From NCBI GenBank assembly GCA_947492825.1, contig CANLNT010000001.1, positions 372,001-436,000 on the forward strand: DNA of 64,000 nt, given 5' to 3'. The position numbers and the translations under genes were made by a program. This DNA comes from an uncultured Paracoccaceae bacterium. Lineage in GTDB: Bacteria; Pseudomonadota; Alphaproteobacteria; Rhodobacterales; Rhodobacteraceae. A model generated the notes under the pieces. That model was given only the letters and a program-made list of their open reading frames with translations. It had not been told where the DNA came from and did no database searches. Positions 37,348 to 46,685 of this stretch are shown in pieces (position 1 is the stretch's first letter; each line of letters opens with the position of its first letter).

Positions 37348-38078
37348 CATTACCGGGTCACGACGCGCCGACATGGCTGTTCGTGCCGGGGACGTTGTGT
37401 GACGCGCGGGTTTTCGATCCCGTCATCATGGCGTTGGACACCACGCTGTCGGGGGGAGTGCGGGTTGTACAGCGATTGGACAGCGCGTCATTGGCTGCGC
37501 TGGCAGATGAAGCTGTGGTGGGCATGGCCCCCAATTTCCATGTCGTCGGGTTTTCGCTTGGCTGCCAGGTCGTGATGGAGATCATGCGCCGGTATCCTGA
37601 GCGGTGCATCGGTTTGGTTTTGATCAGTACGACAGCGCATGCAGATGCGCCGGAAATGGCGCCCGTGCGACGGGAGATGGTCAGCCGGTTCGCGCAACTA
37701 GGGCCGCATGAATTTGTAGAGACACACCTTTGGCCCCTCTACGTTGCGGCCCCGAAGACCGCGGGTCCTGAGATCAAGAAATTGGTCATGGATATGGCCT
37801 GCGAGACACCCTGCTCAACGTTCGCTGATCAGATTGAGCTTGCCATTGGAAGGCCATCGTCCTTGGCCGATCTGGCGCGCTTCGCTGCACCTTTGTTGAT
37901 GATAAATGGCGCGCAAGATGCGCTTACGTCCACGCAAATGGGGGCAGAGATCGTGGCGGCAGCACCTGACGGAACGCAGGCGATTATCCCGAATGCAGGG
38001 CATTTTGTTCTCCTCGAAGAGGCGCAGCGCACGTCAGACGCCATTCGGGAATGGTGCGCAGGGCATGTTATGCGTTGA
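37344..38078 (+). CDS. Alpha/beta hydrolase
   Basis: A 244-residue alpha/beta-hydrolase-fold protein. The nucleophile elbow is GFSLG (HVVGFSLGCQVVMEIM). LMINGAQDALTS supplies the acid strand, and NAGHFVLLEE the catalytic histidine. It may hydrolyse a lactone, an ester or a carbon-carbon bond. It is coupled to the HpcH aldolase by ATGA and ends the string. The next gene, an ABC ATPase, starts after a 117-bp gap with its own operator. Confidence 0.82.
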   Translation: MTLPGHDAPTWLFVPGTLCDARVFDPVIMALDTTLSGGVRVVQRLDSASLAALADEAVVGMAPNFHVVGFSLGCQVVMEIMRRYPERCIGLVLISTTAHADAPEMAPVRREMVSRFAQLGPHEFVETHLWPLYVAAPKTAGPEIKKLVMDMACETPCSTFADQIELAIGRPSSLADLARFAAPLLMINGAQDALTSTQMGAEIVAAAPDGTQAIIPNAGHFVLLEEAQRTSDAIREWCAGHVMR

Positions 38079-38117
38079 AAAGACTGAGAAAATGAAACGA
38101 TCTAAAGTCGTCGCTAA

Positions 38118-38143
38118 AATTGTTGACAATTTAATCAACAATT
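38118..38143. promoter_or_regulatory. GntR operator upstream of the sugar-type importer
   Basis: AATTGTTGA (38118-38126) and TCAACAATT (38135-38143) form a perfect 9-bp inverted repeat. Inside it, ATTGTTGACAATTT (38119-38132) is itself the reverse complement of the site at 34837-34850. Confidence 0.65.
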
Positions 38144-38195
38144 AGACATACTCAAAATCAATTCGCGCAGAGCGGAAGAAAGGCTGGAGAACCTC

Positions 38196-38993
38196 ATGAC
38201 GACATCTTCGACAGATAATCCATCGTCCCAAGGGGACGCGCTCGTCCAGATGCGGGGGATCACCAAACGCTTCGGAGGTGCGGTGGCGTTGAACAATGTA
38301 GACCTGGATGCCCGCGCGGGCGAGGTGCTGGCGATCGTGGGGGATAACGGCGCGGGTAAGTCGACGTTGATCAAGATCCTCACCGGAGTTTTGCGCCCGT
38401 CAGCCGGTCGGATTAATATTGATGGCAAAGAGGTATCTCTGAACGGGCGTGACGATGCGATCCAGTTGGGGATTGATGCAGTGTATCAAACTCTGGCGAT
38501 TGCAGGCGACCTGACACCAGCGGCCAATATCTTTTTTGGCAATGAGCTGACGAAGTCTGTTCTAGGCATTCCTTTTCTTGATAACGCGCGGATGAAATCT
38601 GAGGCCAGTCGTGTGCTGTTTGAGCGGTTCGGCACCAAACTCCCAGACATGGACGCCCCGACCGAGAGCTTGTCGGGGGGGCAGAAACAGGCTGTGGCGA
38701 TCGCACGCGCTATCTACCACGGTGATTTGCGTGTGCTCGTCATGGATGAACCGACAGCGGCACTTGGTCCGCAAGAGACCGCCCGAACGCTGAAACTGAT
38801 CTGCAACCTGCGTGATCAAGGTCTCGCAATCTTGCTGATTTCCCATTCGCTTGACGACGTTTTCGAGGTCGCGGACCGCATTCAGGTCATGCGCCGTGGA
38901 CGGAAGGTCGGAACCTTAAATGTGTCGGAAACGACCAACGAAGAAGTGCTCGGAATGATTGTCGGGGCACAGGAAAAGAAGGAAGTGGCATGA
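38196..38993 (+). CDS. Sugar-type ABC importer ATPase, single-domain
   Basis: A 265-residue ATPase with Walker A GDNGAGKST near 53-61, signature LSGGQKQAVAIARAI near 155-169 and Walker B VLVMDEPTAALGP near 179-191. Sequence style (MRGITKRFGGAVALNNVDLD) is that of ribose/fructose importers, but those usually have two fused ATP domains (about 500 residues). This is the single-domain FrcA-like form, so it should act as a homodimer. It overlaps the permease by four bases. Confidence 0.9.
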   Translation: MTTSSTDNPSSQGDALVQMRGITKRFGGAVALNNVDLDARAGEVLAIVGDNGAGKSTLIKILTGVLRPSAGRINIDGKEVSLNGRDDAIQLGIDAVYQTLAIAGDLTPAANIFFGNELTKSVLGIPFLDNARMKSEASRVLFERFGTKLPDMDAPTESLSGGQKQAVAIARAIYHGDLRVLVMDEPTAALGPQETARTLKLICNLRDQGLAILLISHSLDDVFEVADRIQVMRRGRKVGTLNVSETTNEEVLGMIVGAQEKKEVA

Positions 38994-40120
38994 TGGACTC
39001 GACCGCAGACGTTCAGGTGCCAGGGCAACAATCGTTTATGGAGCGTATTGGCCCATACGTGTCCATCCTTGGCCCTATCTTGATGATCGCAATGCTGATG
39101 ACGTTCATGTTGATCGTCGAGCCAGCGCGCTTCTTCCGTCTTTCGAACTTTGAGATCGTTTTGATGGAAGCCGCCATGTTCATGCCAATGGCAGTCGGGA
39201 TGACTTTTGTCATCGCGCAGCGCGGTATTGATCTGTCGATCGGCTCAATCGCGGCCTTGAGCGCGTTGATCATGGCCTTCATGATCAAACAATACGGGTT
39301 TTCGCCCTACGTCGGCATTTTGATTGCCATCACGATTGGCGCGACGCTTGGTGCAATCAATGGCATAGTTGTCACCAAATTGAATGTTCCCGACTTGATC
39401 GGGACCATGGCGATGGACCTTATCTACCGCGGGATTGCACTTGTGCTCGCCAAGGGCCTCGTGTTGGCAAAGTTCCCCGAGATCATCAAAATCATCGGGC
39501 GTGGTCGTATCGAGGGTTTCTTGCCCGTCCCAGTTCTGATCGGGATCGTCACCATAGTTGCCGGATACTTCGTTTTGACGCGCACCTTTTTTGGCCGATA
39601 CGCTCTTGGGATCGGTTCCGACCCTGAAGCTGCAGAGATGGCGGGTATCGCCGTCGATCGGCAACGTGTTTATGCCTATTCCCTGATGGGGGCTTTGGCT
39701 GGATTGGGCGGCGTGATGCTGGCGGGCAAGCTGAACTCCATTCAGGCCACGTCGGCCAGTTTCCTGAACCTACATGTAATTGCCGCGGTTGTGGTTGGGG
39801 GGACCTCCCTGTTCGGCGGGCGTGCCTCCATGCTGGGTGCGTTCTGCGGTGTGATTTTGCTCGCCATGATTACCAATGCCACCATCATCTTGCGCATTGA
39901 GTTCTTCTGGCAATCCGTCGCTGCTGGCATCGTGATTGTCGTCTCTGTGGCCGCCTATTCGTGGCTTCAGTCGAAAGACAAAGACGTCGCGGGCAACATC
40001 TGGGCGAAAATCGGATCACGCCAGAACCTATCCATTCTCAAATTCCTGGGTGGGCTGATCGCTGCACTTGCCACGTTGTTCCTTCTGGGCGCAGCCCTGC
40101 CAGGGGGCGTGACGACCTAA
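38990..40120 (+). CDS. Sugar-type ABC importer permease (RbsC/FrcC-like)
   Basis: This 376-residue permease has about eight to ten membrane segments. GMTFVIAQRGIDLSIGSIAALSAL and VVGGTSLFGGRASMLGAFCGVILL are typical of the BPD_transp_2 ribose-type group. It is the only permease in this importer, so it likely works as a homodimer. The importer lies 117 bp downstream of the hydrolase gene. Confidence 0.9.
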   Translation: MMDSTADVQVPGQQSFMERIGPYVSILGPILMIAMLMTFMLIVEPARFFRLSNFEIVLMEAAMFMPMAVGMTFVIAQRGIDLSIGSIAALSALIMAFMIKQYGFSPYVGILIAITIGATLGAINGIVVTKLNVPDLIGTMAMDLIYRGIALVLAKGLVLAKFPEIIKIIGRGRIEGFLPVPVLIGIVTIVAGYFVLTRTFFGRYALGIGSDPEAAEMAGIAVDRQRVYAYSLMGALAGLGGVMLAGKLNSIQATSASFLNLHVIAAVVVGGTSLFGGRASMLGAFCGVILLAMITNATIILRIEFFWQSVAAGIVIVVSVAAYSWLQSKDKDVAGNIWAKIGSRQNLSILKFLGGLIAALATLFLLGAALPGGVTT

Positions 40121-40182
40121 CGAAACCGTCCAAGAGAAACGACCACCAAGAAACGAACCAACGACTTTTTAGGGAGGAAAAA

Positions 40183-41322
40183 ATGAAAACTTTTCACGCA
40201 ATGACGGTGACATCGGTGCTGTGTTTGGGACTATCCGCGCCGCTCATGGCTCAAGACTTGCCACTTTTCACGCTACCAGACGATGATGAGCGTGAGGTCT
40301 GGCGACCAGAGCAGGTGACGCGACCAGAGGCGCTGGCAGCCTTGCAGGAGGCCATTGCGGCACCGCCGGTCAAACTGGCAACAGAGATGACGGATCCAGT
40401 TCAGATTGCACTGATCTACCCGTCAGCCGACACCTCTGATTTCTTTAACCGCAATTACATCGCGTTTACGACGCGGCTCGACGAGCTTGGCATCCTTTAT
40501 GAAACGACAGAGTTCGCCACGCGGATGAACGAAGGGGAACTCCAGAACCAGTTCGTGGCACAGGTCGTGAATGACGAAGACATCTGGGATTTCGTCATGT
40601 ACGCGCCGTCAGAGTTGATGGCGCAAGGTGACAATATCCAGCGTCTCGTTGATACCGAAGGGTTCACGACCATGATCTGGGGCAACCACACGCCGTTGAA
40701 AGATCTTACAACCCAGCCGGTCACGTGGTTCAATTTCGATTCCCCGTCAGGCGCCAAAGCCATTTGCGACTTCATGGTCGCAGATCTTGGCTCCGATCTT
40801 TCTTACGCTTTGATCCGGGGTATTCCGGGGTCGATTGACAACCTACGCTCGGAAACTTTTGCCGAATGCGTTGAACAGACGGGAAACTGGGAACGCGTCG
40901 CAGAGCAATACGCTGATTTCAACCGCGAGAAAGGCTACACTGCGATGGAGCAGATCATGACAGCCTTCCCCGAAGTTGAGGTGGTCCACACGGCGAACAC
41001 TGCTATGGGGATCGGCGCGGTCGAGGCTCAAATCGCATCAGGCAAGACCGAGGAATTCTATACGACGGCCTGGGGCGGAACATCGCTAGAGCTTGACGCA
41101 ATCCGCGATGGGACGCTGGATGCGACACCGATGCGTATGTCTGATGACATTGGTGCAGCTGCCGCTGAATCTGTCAAAGCTGTTTTGGAAGGGCGGACAG
41201 ATGAGTTGCCTCTGGTTTTCCTTGGCCGCATGGTGATTGCGCACAAGGGGATGTCTGGTGACGAAATCGACGCCCTGGAAGCAGAAGCTTTCCGCTACTC
41301 AGGCCTTGCGCCCGTCAAGTAA
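40183..41322 (+). CDS. Sugar-type ABC importer binding protein
   Basis: A 379-residue periplasmic protein with the signal peptide MKTFHAMTVTSVLCLGLSAP (cleavage near LMAQD). The mature part, PVQIALIYPSADTSDFFNRN, matches the type 1 (LacI/RbsB-like) periplasmic binding fold. An unusually long acidic linker follows the signal. The ATG at 40183 is preceded by GGGAGG. A longer frame lies inside the permease gene and is rejected. The cargo is unknown; a sugar, sugar acid or autoinducer-like ligand would suit the family. Confidence 0.88.
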   Translation: MKTFHAMTVTSVLCLGLSAPLMAQDLPLFTLPDDDEREVWRPEQVTRPEALAALQEAIAAPPVKLATEMTDPVQIALIYPSADTSDFFNRNYIAFTTRLDELGILYETTEFATRMNEGELQNQFVAQVVNDEDIWDFVMYAPSELMAQGDNIQRLVDTEGFTTMIWGNHTPLKDLTTQPVTWFNFDSPSGAKAICDFMVADLGSDLSYALIRGIPGSIDNLRSETFAECVEQTGNWERVAEQYADFNREKGYTAMEQIMTAFPEVEVVHTANTAMGIGAVEAQIASGKTEEFYTTAWGGTSLELDAIRDGTLDATPMRMSDDIGAAAAESVKAVLEGRTDELPLVFLGRMVIAHKGMSGDEIDALEAEAFRYSGLAPVK

Positions 41323-41344
41323 CCCTTGATTGCGATGAGATTTG

Positions 41345-41379
41345 GTTGGGCGATCACACGAAATGTGTGGTCGCCCAAC
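41345..41379 (+). terminator. Terminator between importer and aminotransferase
   Basis: A 15-bp stem, GTTGGGCGATCACAC / GTGTGGTCGCCCAAC, with one G-T pair and a GAAAT loop is followed by TCTTTG. It lies between converging genes and could end both transcripts. Confidence 0.8.
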
Positions 41380-41510
41380 TCTTTGCCATTCTTAGGTTTC
41401 GCCTGCGGTCAAATTCTTTATTCAGATCGTTATCTTCAATTGATTGAGCAAGGACCATTCCACTACCCGTGATAGTGCGCAGGGCCAGCGCCATTGTGCG
41501 GTTCTCTTCT

Positions 41511-42437
41511 TCAGGAGCGCCCAGTGTTTTCGTGGACAAGCGCCTTGTAAAGGTCACGAATACGTTGCGTCATGTTGCGCTCGCCCGTGCCAATCGTTTT
41601 GCCGTCAATCTCGGCCACGGGTGTCTGCGCCCCGAAGGTGCCAGTCAGAAAGGCTTCATCAGCGCCATAGGCTTCGTAAAGCGAAAAGTTCTTTTCAAAA
41701 ACCGGAATGTTATTGGCACGGCACAGATCAATCACCTTTTGTCGTGTCACACCGTTCATGCAGTAATCGCCTGTCGAGGTCCAAACCTCGCCCCGGCGCA
41801 CGATGAAAAAGTTACAGGCATTGGTGGTGTTCACAAAACCATGTGGATCCAACATCAGCGCCTCGTCGGCACCGGCCTGTTCGGCCTGAAGGCATCCAAT
41901 CACACAGTTGAGTTTGGAATGTGAGTTGTATTTCGCATCCTGGCTCATTGGCAGGCCCCGCACCTGCGGCACGGTGGCCAGGCGGATACCTTTGGCCTGC
42001 AAACTGCTTGCGGGCTTGGAATGTTCTACGATGGCCACAATCGTTGGGCCAAACCGCGATAGGTTTGGGTGCTGGAACGGCTTGGCCTTGCGGCCGCGGG
42101 TGATCATCAGTCGGCAATGGGCGTCGCTTGTCATCCCGTTGGCTTCGGCTGTGTCATTCAGGATTTTCAGAATGTCATCGGGGCCCATGCCGATGTCGAT
42201 CGACACGGACTTCAACGAATTGAACAGCCGATCCATATGTTCATCAAAGAACGCCCATTTGCCGTTATACAAACGCAGGCCTTCCCACATTCCATCGCCC
42301 AGCATGAAGCCGCTGTCGTAAACGGACACCACCGCTTCGGCCTTGGGCACGAGCTCTCCGTTTACATGGATCAGGATGTTTTCGTTCCGCGCGTCCTGTT
42401 CAGCGTCATGGGTGGAATGACTGTCCATCTTACTCAT
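41511..42437 (-). CDS. Class IV (BCAT/DAAT-type) aminotransferase
   Basis: A 308-residue PLP enzyme of fold type IV. The N-terminal part has VSVYDSGFMLGDGMWEGLRLYNGK. The PLP lysine is Lys175 in HSKLN, the fold-IV PLP-lysine context, and the phosphate site lies in GVTRQKVIDLC. Members are branched-chain, D-amino-acid or 4-amino-4-deoxychorismate enzymes; the motifs do not decide. It starts three bases after the ATPase stop of the Aap importer and must be cotranscribed with it. It may process an imported amino acid (inference). Confidence 0.87.
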   Translation of the reverse strand: MSKMDSHSTHDAEQDARNENILIHVNGELVPKAEAVVSVYDSGFMLGDGMWEGLRLYNGKWAFFDEHMDRLFNSLKSVSIDIGMGPDDILKILNDTAEANGMTSDAHCRLMITRGRKAKPFQHPNLSRFGPTIVAIVEHSKPASSLQAKGIRLATVPQVRGLPMSQDAKYNSHSKLNCVIGCLQAEQAGADEALMLDPHGFVNTTNACNFFIVRRGEVWTSTGDYCMNGVTRQKVIDLCRANNIPVFEKNFSLYEAYGADEAFLTGTFGAQTPVAEIDGKTIGTGERNMTQRIRDLYKALVHENTGRS

Positions 42438-42440
42438 CGA

Positions 42441-43184
42441 TTAGTGTCCTAGAATTTGGCTTAGGAAGGCTTTTGTACGCTCTTGTTTTGGTGCGTCAAA
42501 GAATGTGTTTGGTTCAGCCTCTTCGACGATCTCGCCATCGGCCATAAAGATCACCCGGTCAGCGACCTGCCGGGCAAAGCCCATTTCGTGTGTGACGCAG
42601 ACCATCGTCATGCCATCTCCGGCAAGACTTGTCATCACGTCCAGCACCTCCGAGATCATCTCGGGGTCCAGCGCCGAGGTGGGTTCATCAAACAGCATGA
42701 TTTCGGGCTTCATGCAAAGCGCGCGGGCGATGGCCACACGCTGTTGCTGCCCGCCGGACAGCTGGCCGGGATATTTGTCAGCCTGTTCGGGGATTTTCAC
42801 TTTGGTGAGGTATTCCATCGCCACGGCCTCTGCCTCGGCGCGCGGCTGTTTGCGCACCAATGTCGGGGCGAGGATGCAATTTTCAAGGATCGTCATATGC
42901 GGGAACAGGTTGAAGTGTTGAAACACCATGCCTGTCTCGCGTCGGACTTCGTCAATATTATCAAGGTTGTCATCAAGTTCCGTGCCCAGCACGTTGATAG
43001 AACCCGCTTGATAATCTTCGAGCTTGTTGATGCAGCGGATCAAGGTGGATTTGCCGGACCCTGACGGGCCGCAGACAACGATTTTCTCACCTTTGGCGAC
43101 GTTCAGATTGATCCCTTTGAGGGCGTGAAACGTCCCATAGTATTTGTCCATGTCCTGAATGCGGACAGCATTGTGATCGGTCAT
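42441..43184 (-). CDS. aapP: General L-amino-acid ABC importer ATPase
   Basis: A 247-residue ATPase with Walker [10 protein letters not shown], signature [15 protein letters not shown], Walker [15 protein letters not shown] and the GlnQ-type tail [18 protein letters not shown]. It powers the AapQM permease pair. The gene lies 9 bp after aapM in the leftward aapJQMP operon. Confidence 0.92.
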   Translation of the reverse strand: MTDHNAVRIQDMDKYYGTFHALKGINLNVAKGEKIVVCGPSGSGKSTLIRCINKLEDYQAGSINVLGTELDDNLDNIDEVRRETGMVFQHFNLFPHMTILENCILAPTLVRKQPRAEAEAVAMEYLTKVKIPEQADKYPGQLSGGQQQRVAIARALCMKPEIMLFDEPTSALDPEMISEVLDVMTSLAGDGMTMVCVTHEMGFARQVADRVIFMADGEIVEEAEPNTFFDAPKQERTKAFLSQILGH

Positions 43185-43193
43185 GATATGCTC

Positions 43194-44264
43194 CTAGCGC
43201 TCTGCCACGGCCATGCGGCGTTCCAGATAGGCCCCATAGCGCGACAGGGCAAAAACGAAGATGAAGTAAAGAAAGCCCACAAAGCAGTAGACTTCGACAT
43301 GGGCAAAGTTCCAGTCGGCATTCCCGTAAGCGGCGTTGCCCGACGCGAGAATCTCAAAGAATCCGATGATGACGACCAGCGAAGTTTCTTTAAATGTAAT
43401 CACCAACTGGTTGATTGTCGGCGGCAAGGCGTTTCGAAAAGCCTGCGGCAAGACGATATAGCCAATGCGATGCCAATACCCCATGCCAAGCGCCTTGGCG
43501 GCCTCTTCCTGACCAGCGGGCAGTGCCTGCATCCCACCACGGATTATCTCGGCCTGGTAACACGCAAAAAAGAGCGAATAGCCGACGATGACCCGGTAAA
43601 GCTTGTCCCCGATCAACCAGCCAGGCAGCACAAAGGGCAGCACGATGGCAAAGGTGAACATGATCGACAAAAGCGGCAGAGAGCGGATCGTATCAATAAT
43701 CAATCCCATGGTGCGGGCGATCCAAGGCAACTCTGAACGGCGCAGGAGGGCAAAGACGATTGCCAACGGCATGCCCAAAAGCGTCGTGCTTGCAAAAATA
43801 AAGATCGTCAGCGACAGCCCACCCCAGTTCTGCTCGAACACGGGTGTTAGTCCGAACACACCGCCACGCATCAGGAAGTAGAAGATTGCGAAGCCAACGA
43901 TCCAGAGTGTCGCGATGCGTCGCCCGCTCCAGAACCACGGAAAACAGGACAGCGCACCGGTGATCACAATGGCAATGCAGGCAATGGCAGACCGCCACTG
44001 TTCTTCAAAGGGATAAAGCCCGAACAAGACCAACCGCCAGCGTGCATCGATTACCGCCCAGCAGGCGCCTCCTGCGCCGTGGCCGCAGTTTTCTTTGTTG
44101 GTCTGGCTGAATGTTGCGTGCAGAATCCCCCAGTTTATCAGGTTCCACAGCGCCCACGCGACGAGCGCCGCGAAGGTCAGCGTCACAACTGTGTTTACCG
44201 GGGAAGAGAAATAGTCAGCACGCAGCCGGCTGCCTAGCGTCGGCTTGGCATATGTCTTGGCCAT
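43194..44264 (-). CDS. aapM: General L-amino-acid ABC importer permease
   Basis: A 356-residue permease. An N-terminal extension with extra membrane segments and a cysteine-bearing periplasmic stretch (NKENCGHGAGGACW) is typical of AapM. The C-terminal HisM/GlnP-type core contains QAEIIRGGMQALPAGQEEAAKALGM, the EAA loop that contacts the ATPase. It pairs with AapQ and lies three bases after it. Confidence 0.92.
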   Translation of the reverse strand: MAKTYAKPTLGSRLRADYFSSPVNTVVTLTFAALVAWALWNLINWGILHATFSQTNKENCGHGAGGACWAVIDARWRLVLFGLYPFEEQWRSAIACIAIVITGALSCFPWFWSGRRIATLWIVGFAIFYFLMRGGVFGLTPVFEQNWGGLSLTIFIFASTTLLGMPLAIVFALLRRSELPWIARTMGLIIDTIRSLPLLSIMFTFAIVLPFVLPGWLIGDKLYRVIVGYSLFFACYQAEIIRGGMQALPAGQEEAAKALGMGYWHRIGYIVLPQAFRNALPPTINQLVITFKETSLVVIIGFFEILASGNAAYGNADWNFAHVEVYCFVGFLYFIFVFALSRYGAYLERRMAVAER

Positions 44265-44267
44265 CGC

Positions 44268-45437
44268 TTAGGTCCTTAGTTGATTGCCTTTGAGCTTGAT
44301 CGCGTCGTTCACGCGATTAAGCACCCAGGCCATGGAATAATTGATGATTAGGAAGCCGCCCATCAGGATGGCGATGAGTTCGAGGGTCTGACCTGATTGG
44401 TTGATTGAGGTCGAGATGACCATGAAGAAGTCCACAAAACCGACCGCAATCCCAATGGTGGTGGATTTGAAGAGCCAGACATATTGGTTGATGAGTGTTG
44501 GCATTACCGCGCGGACCGCCAGCGGCAGGCGGATGTAGGCGAATGTCTGAAAGGTGCTCAGGCCAAGGGCATGGCCCGCTTCGCTTTGTCCTTTGCCAAC
44601 TGCGTTGAAACCGGCTCGGACGATTTCTCCGATGTAAGCGCCCCCGTAGACCGATATCCCGATGATACAGGCCATCAATTCAGGTGAGACGCGAATGCCT
44701 TCGCGAAAATTCAGGCCTTTCAGATATGGCTGGCTGACAAGGGGAGTTTCGGGGATACGGCCAATCCACAAGAACACAACGGCCAACACTAACCAAGTAA
44801 GCCAGATCGCGCGTGAAATCTTCGTTTTACGTCCAACATCCATTCGAGCAAAACGGCGGGCCGACTTCAGCCATAGCCATAGCCCAAAGGCAAAGGTCAA
44901 AGCCACAAACATCAGAAAAACAGAGAAACCGGTCACGTTCAGGCCCGGCATATAGATTCCGCGTCCGGTAAGAAACACAGGACCAGACGCGTCAGCCAGA
45001 TCCTTTGGTCGCGGCAGGTTCGTCAGGATCGCGTACCAGAAGAAAGCTTGCAGCAGAAGCGGCAGGTTGCGGAAGATTTCGACGTAAACCGTGCCAATCA
45101 GTTCGGCCATCTTGTTGCCCGACACCCGCATAATGCCGATGGCGATGCCTATTGCCGTTGCGAGCGCCAGCGATATGACCCCAAGGAAAAGGGAGTTCAG
45201 AATGCCCACCCAAATCACCTTCAAATAGGTGTCAGATGTGCTGAATTCGATCAGGGAAAAGCTGACACCCCAGCCGGTGGCCCGTTCCAGAAAGTCGAAG
45301 CCCGCAGTCATTCCTTGCGCTTGCAGATTGCTGCGCGCAGTGAACGCAAAGACCACGATCAGCAGCAATAAGACAAAAATAAAGCTGAACTGCGCCGCCT
45401 TATCTCGGACGGTCTTGTTCTTCAAAGTAGCGAGCAT
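44268..45437 (-). CDS. aapQ: General L-amino-acid ABC importer permease
   Basis: A 389-residue permease longer than simple GlnP types, as expected for AapQ. NLQAQGMTAGFDFLERATGWGV is a hallmark of its first periplasmic region. The EAA loop is YIGEIVRAGFNAVGKGQSEAGHALGL. It follows aapJ with a 57-bp gap and precedes aapM. Confidence 0.92.
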   Translation of the reverse strand: MLATLKNKTVRDKAAQFSFIFVLLLLIVVFAFTARSNLQAQGMTAGFDFLERATGWGVSFSLIEFSTSDTYLKVIWVGILNSLFLGVISLALATAIGIAIGIMRVSGNKMAELIGTVYVEIFRNLPLLLQAFFWYAILTNLPRPKDLADASGPVFLTGRGIYMPGLNVTGFSVFLMFVALTFAFGLWLWLKSARRFARMDVGRKTKISRAIWLTWLVLAVVFLWIGRIPETPLVSQPYLKGLNFREGIRVSPELMACIIGISVYGGAYIGEIVRAGFNAVGKGQSEAGHALGLSTFQTFAYIRLPLAVRAVMPTLINQYVWLFKSTTIGIAVGFVDFFMVISTSINQSGQTLELIAILMGGFLIINYSMAWVLNRVNDAIKLKGNQLRT

Positions 45438-45494
45438 GGGAAAGCCCTATCTGGGAAAGATCCGGGGCTGGTTCGGCCCCGGAATTGGGTCGTA

Positions 45495-46508
45495 TCAATC
45501 GACGGTCAGCGGATAGAAGACGCCACCGTTGGTGTAGAGTTCATTCATGCCGCGCGGCAGGGCGTAGGGTGCGGCAATGTTGCGCTCAAAGATTTCACCG
45601 TAGTTGCCGACCTCTTTGATCAGGTTGTACGCCCAATCGTCTGACAGGCCGAGGCGTTCGCCATAACCAGGGGTCACACCAAGGAATTTCTCAATCTGAG
45701 CCGAACCCGGGTTCGCCTTGATCTCGTCCACGTTGGCTTGGGAGATGCCGTTGATTTCTGCGAACCACAGCGAGGACAGCATCCAGTTTTGCACGTCCAG
45801 CCACTTTGGGTCACCCTCGGGCACGATGATCGCTTCTGGTTCAAGTCCCAGAACATCGGGCAGGATCACATGCGCTTCGGGGTTTTCGGCCGTAGCGCGG
45901 GTCGCGGCCAGCGGCGGAGCGAACAGGATCAAACCATCACAACGCTGGTTGAAATAGGCGGTCTTCACCTCGTCGCCGCTTTCGAAAACGACGACCTCGG
46001 CATCAATGCCGTTGCCTTCCAGATAGGACGCCAGAACACGTTCTGTCGATGTGCCCGCAGACACGCAGATCGAGCCGCCATCCAGGTCAGCGACGCTTTC
46101 AGCGCCCAGATCGGCATGGGCCATCACGTGGAAGGCCCCTACAAAATAGGGCAGCGAGTAGGACAAATTCAGTTCAGTATCGCGGCTTTGGGTCCAGCCC
46201 GACAGCTTGATCACAACATCAATGTCGCCGGATTGTAAGGACGGCCAGCGCTGGGCCCAAGAAATTGGCACAATCTCCAAATTGCCTTCGGATTGACCAA
46301 ATAGTGACGCGGCAAGACCCTTGCAAAGGTCAATGTCCATGCCCTTCCAGTTGCCTTCATCGTCAACTTCAGCAAAGCCCAGAAAGCTACCGTTGTGCCC
46401 ACTGCAGAGCAGTTTTCCACGCTCAAGTGCTGCGTCGAGGCGACTTTCCGCCTGGGCTGCTCCAGCAGCAAGACCCAATGCGATGGCAGCATAAGATAGG
46501 TATTTCAT
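45495..46508 (-). CDS. aapJ: General L-amino-acid ABC importer binding protein
   Basis: A 337-residue periplasmic protein with signal peptide MKYLSYAAIALGLAAGAAQA and a type 2 binding fold: DAALERGKLLCSGHNGSFLGFAEVDDEGNWKGMDIDLCKGLAA. The ATG at 46508 has GGAGAG six bases upstream; an extended frame to 46589 would cover the operators and is rejected. It is the promoter-proximal gene of aapJQMP plus the aminotransferase. Confidence 0.92.
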   Translation of the reverse strand: MKYLSYAAIALGLAAGAAQAESRLDAALERGKLLCSGHNGSFLGFAEVDDEGNWKGMDIDLCKGLAASLFGQSEGNLEIVPISWAQRWPSLQSGDIDVVIKLSGWTQSRDTELNLSYSLPYFVGAFHVMAHADLGAESVADLDGGSICVSAGTSTERVLASYLEGNGIDAEVVVFESGDEVKTAYFNQRCDGLILFAPPLAATRATAENPEAHVILPDVLGLEPEAIIVPEGDPKWLDVQNWMLSSLWFAEINGISQANVDEIKANPGSAQIEKFLGVTPGYGERLGLSDDWAYNLIKEVGNYGEIFERNIAAPYALPRGMNELYTNGGVFYPLTVD

Positions 46509-46555
46509 GTTTCTCTCCATGTCGGTTTCGTTCATTTTTCTTTTTGCCGACATTA

Positions 46556-46599
46556 TGTCGACAAGTTTCTCATTGAGACTAGTCGACAAAAAGTCGACA
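46556..46599. promoter_or_regulatory. Three GTCGAC operators between aapJ and its GntR regulator
   Basis: TGTCGACA (46556-46563), AGTCGACA (46581-46588) and AGTCGACA (46592-46599) share the palindrome GTCGAC. Spacing between the first two is 25 bp and between the last two 11 bp, one turn of DNA. They sit in the divergent promoter region and are probable binding sites of the adjacent GntR protein. Confidence 0.7.
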
Positions 46600-46685
46600 G
46601 GTCAAACCAATTGTGCAAAATGGGAAAGCATGCTGGGATATTTCCCAGATCTATGCCTGTTTTTTCGACAATCGCAGAGAGCTTG

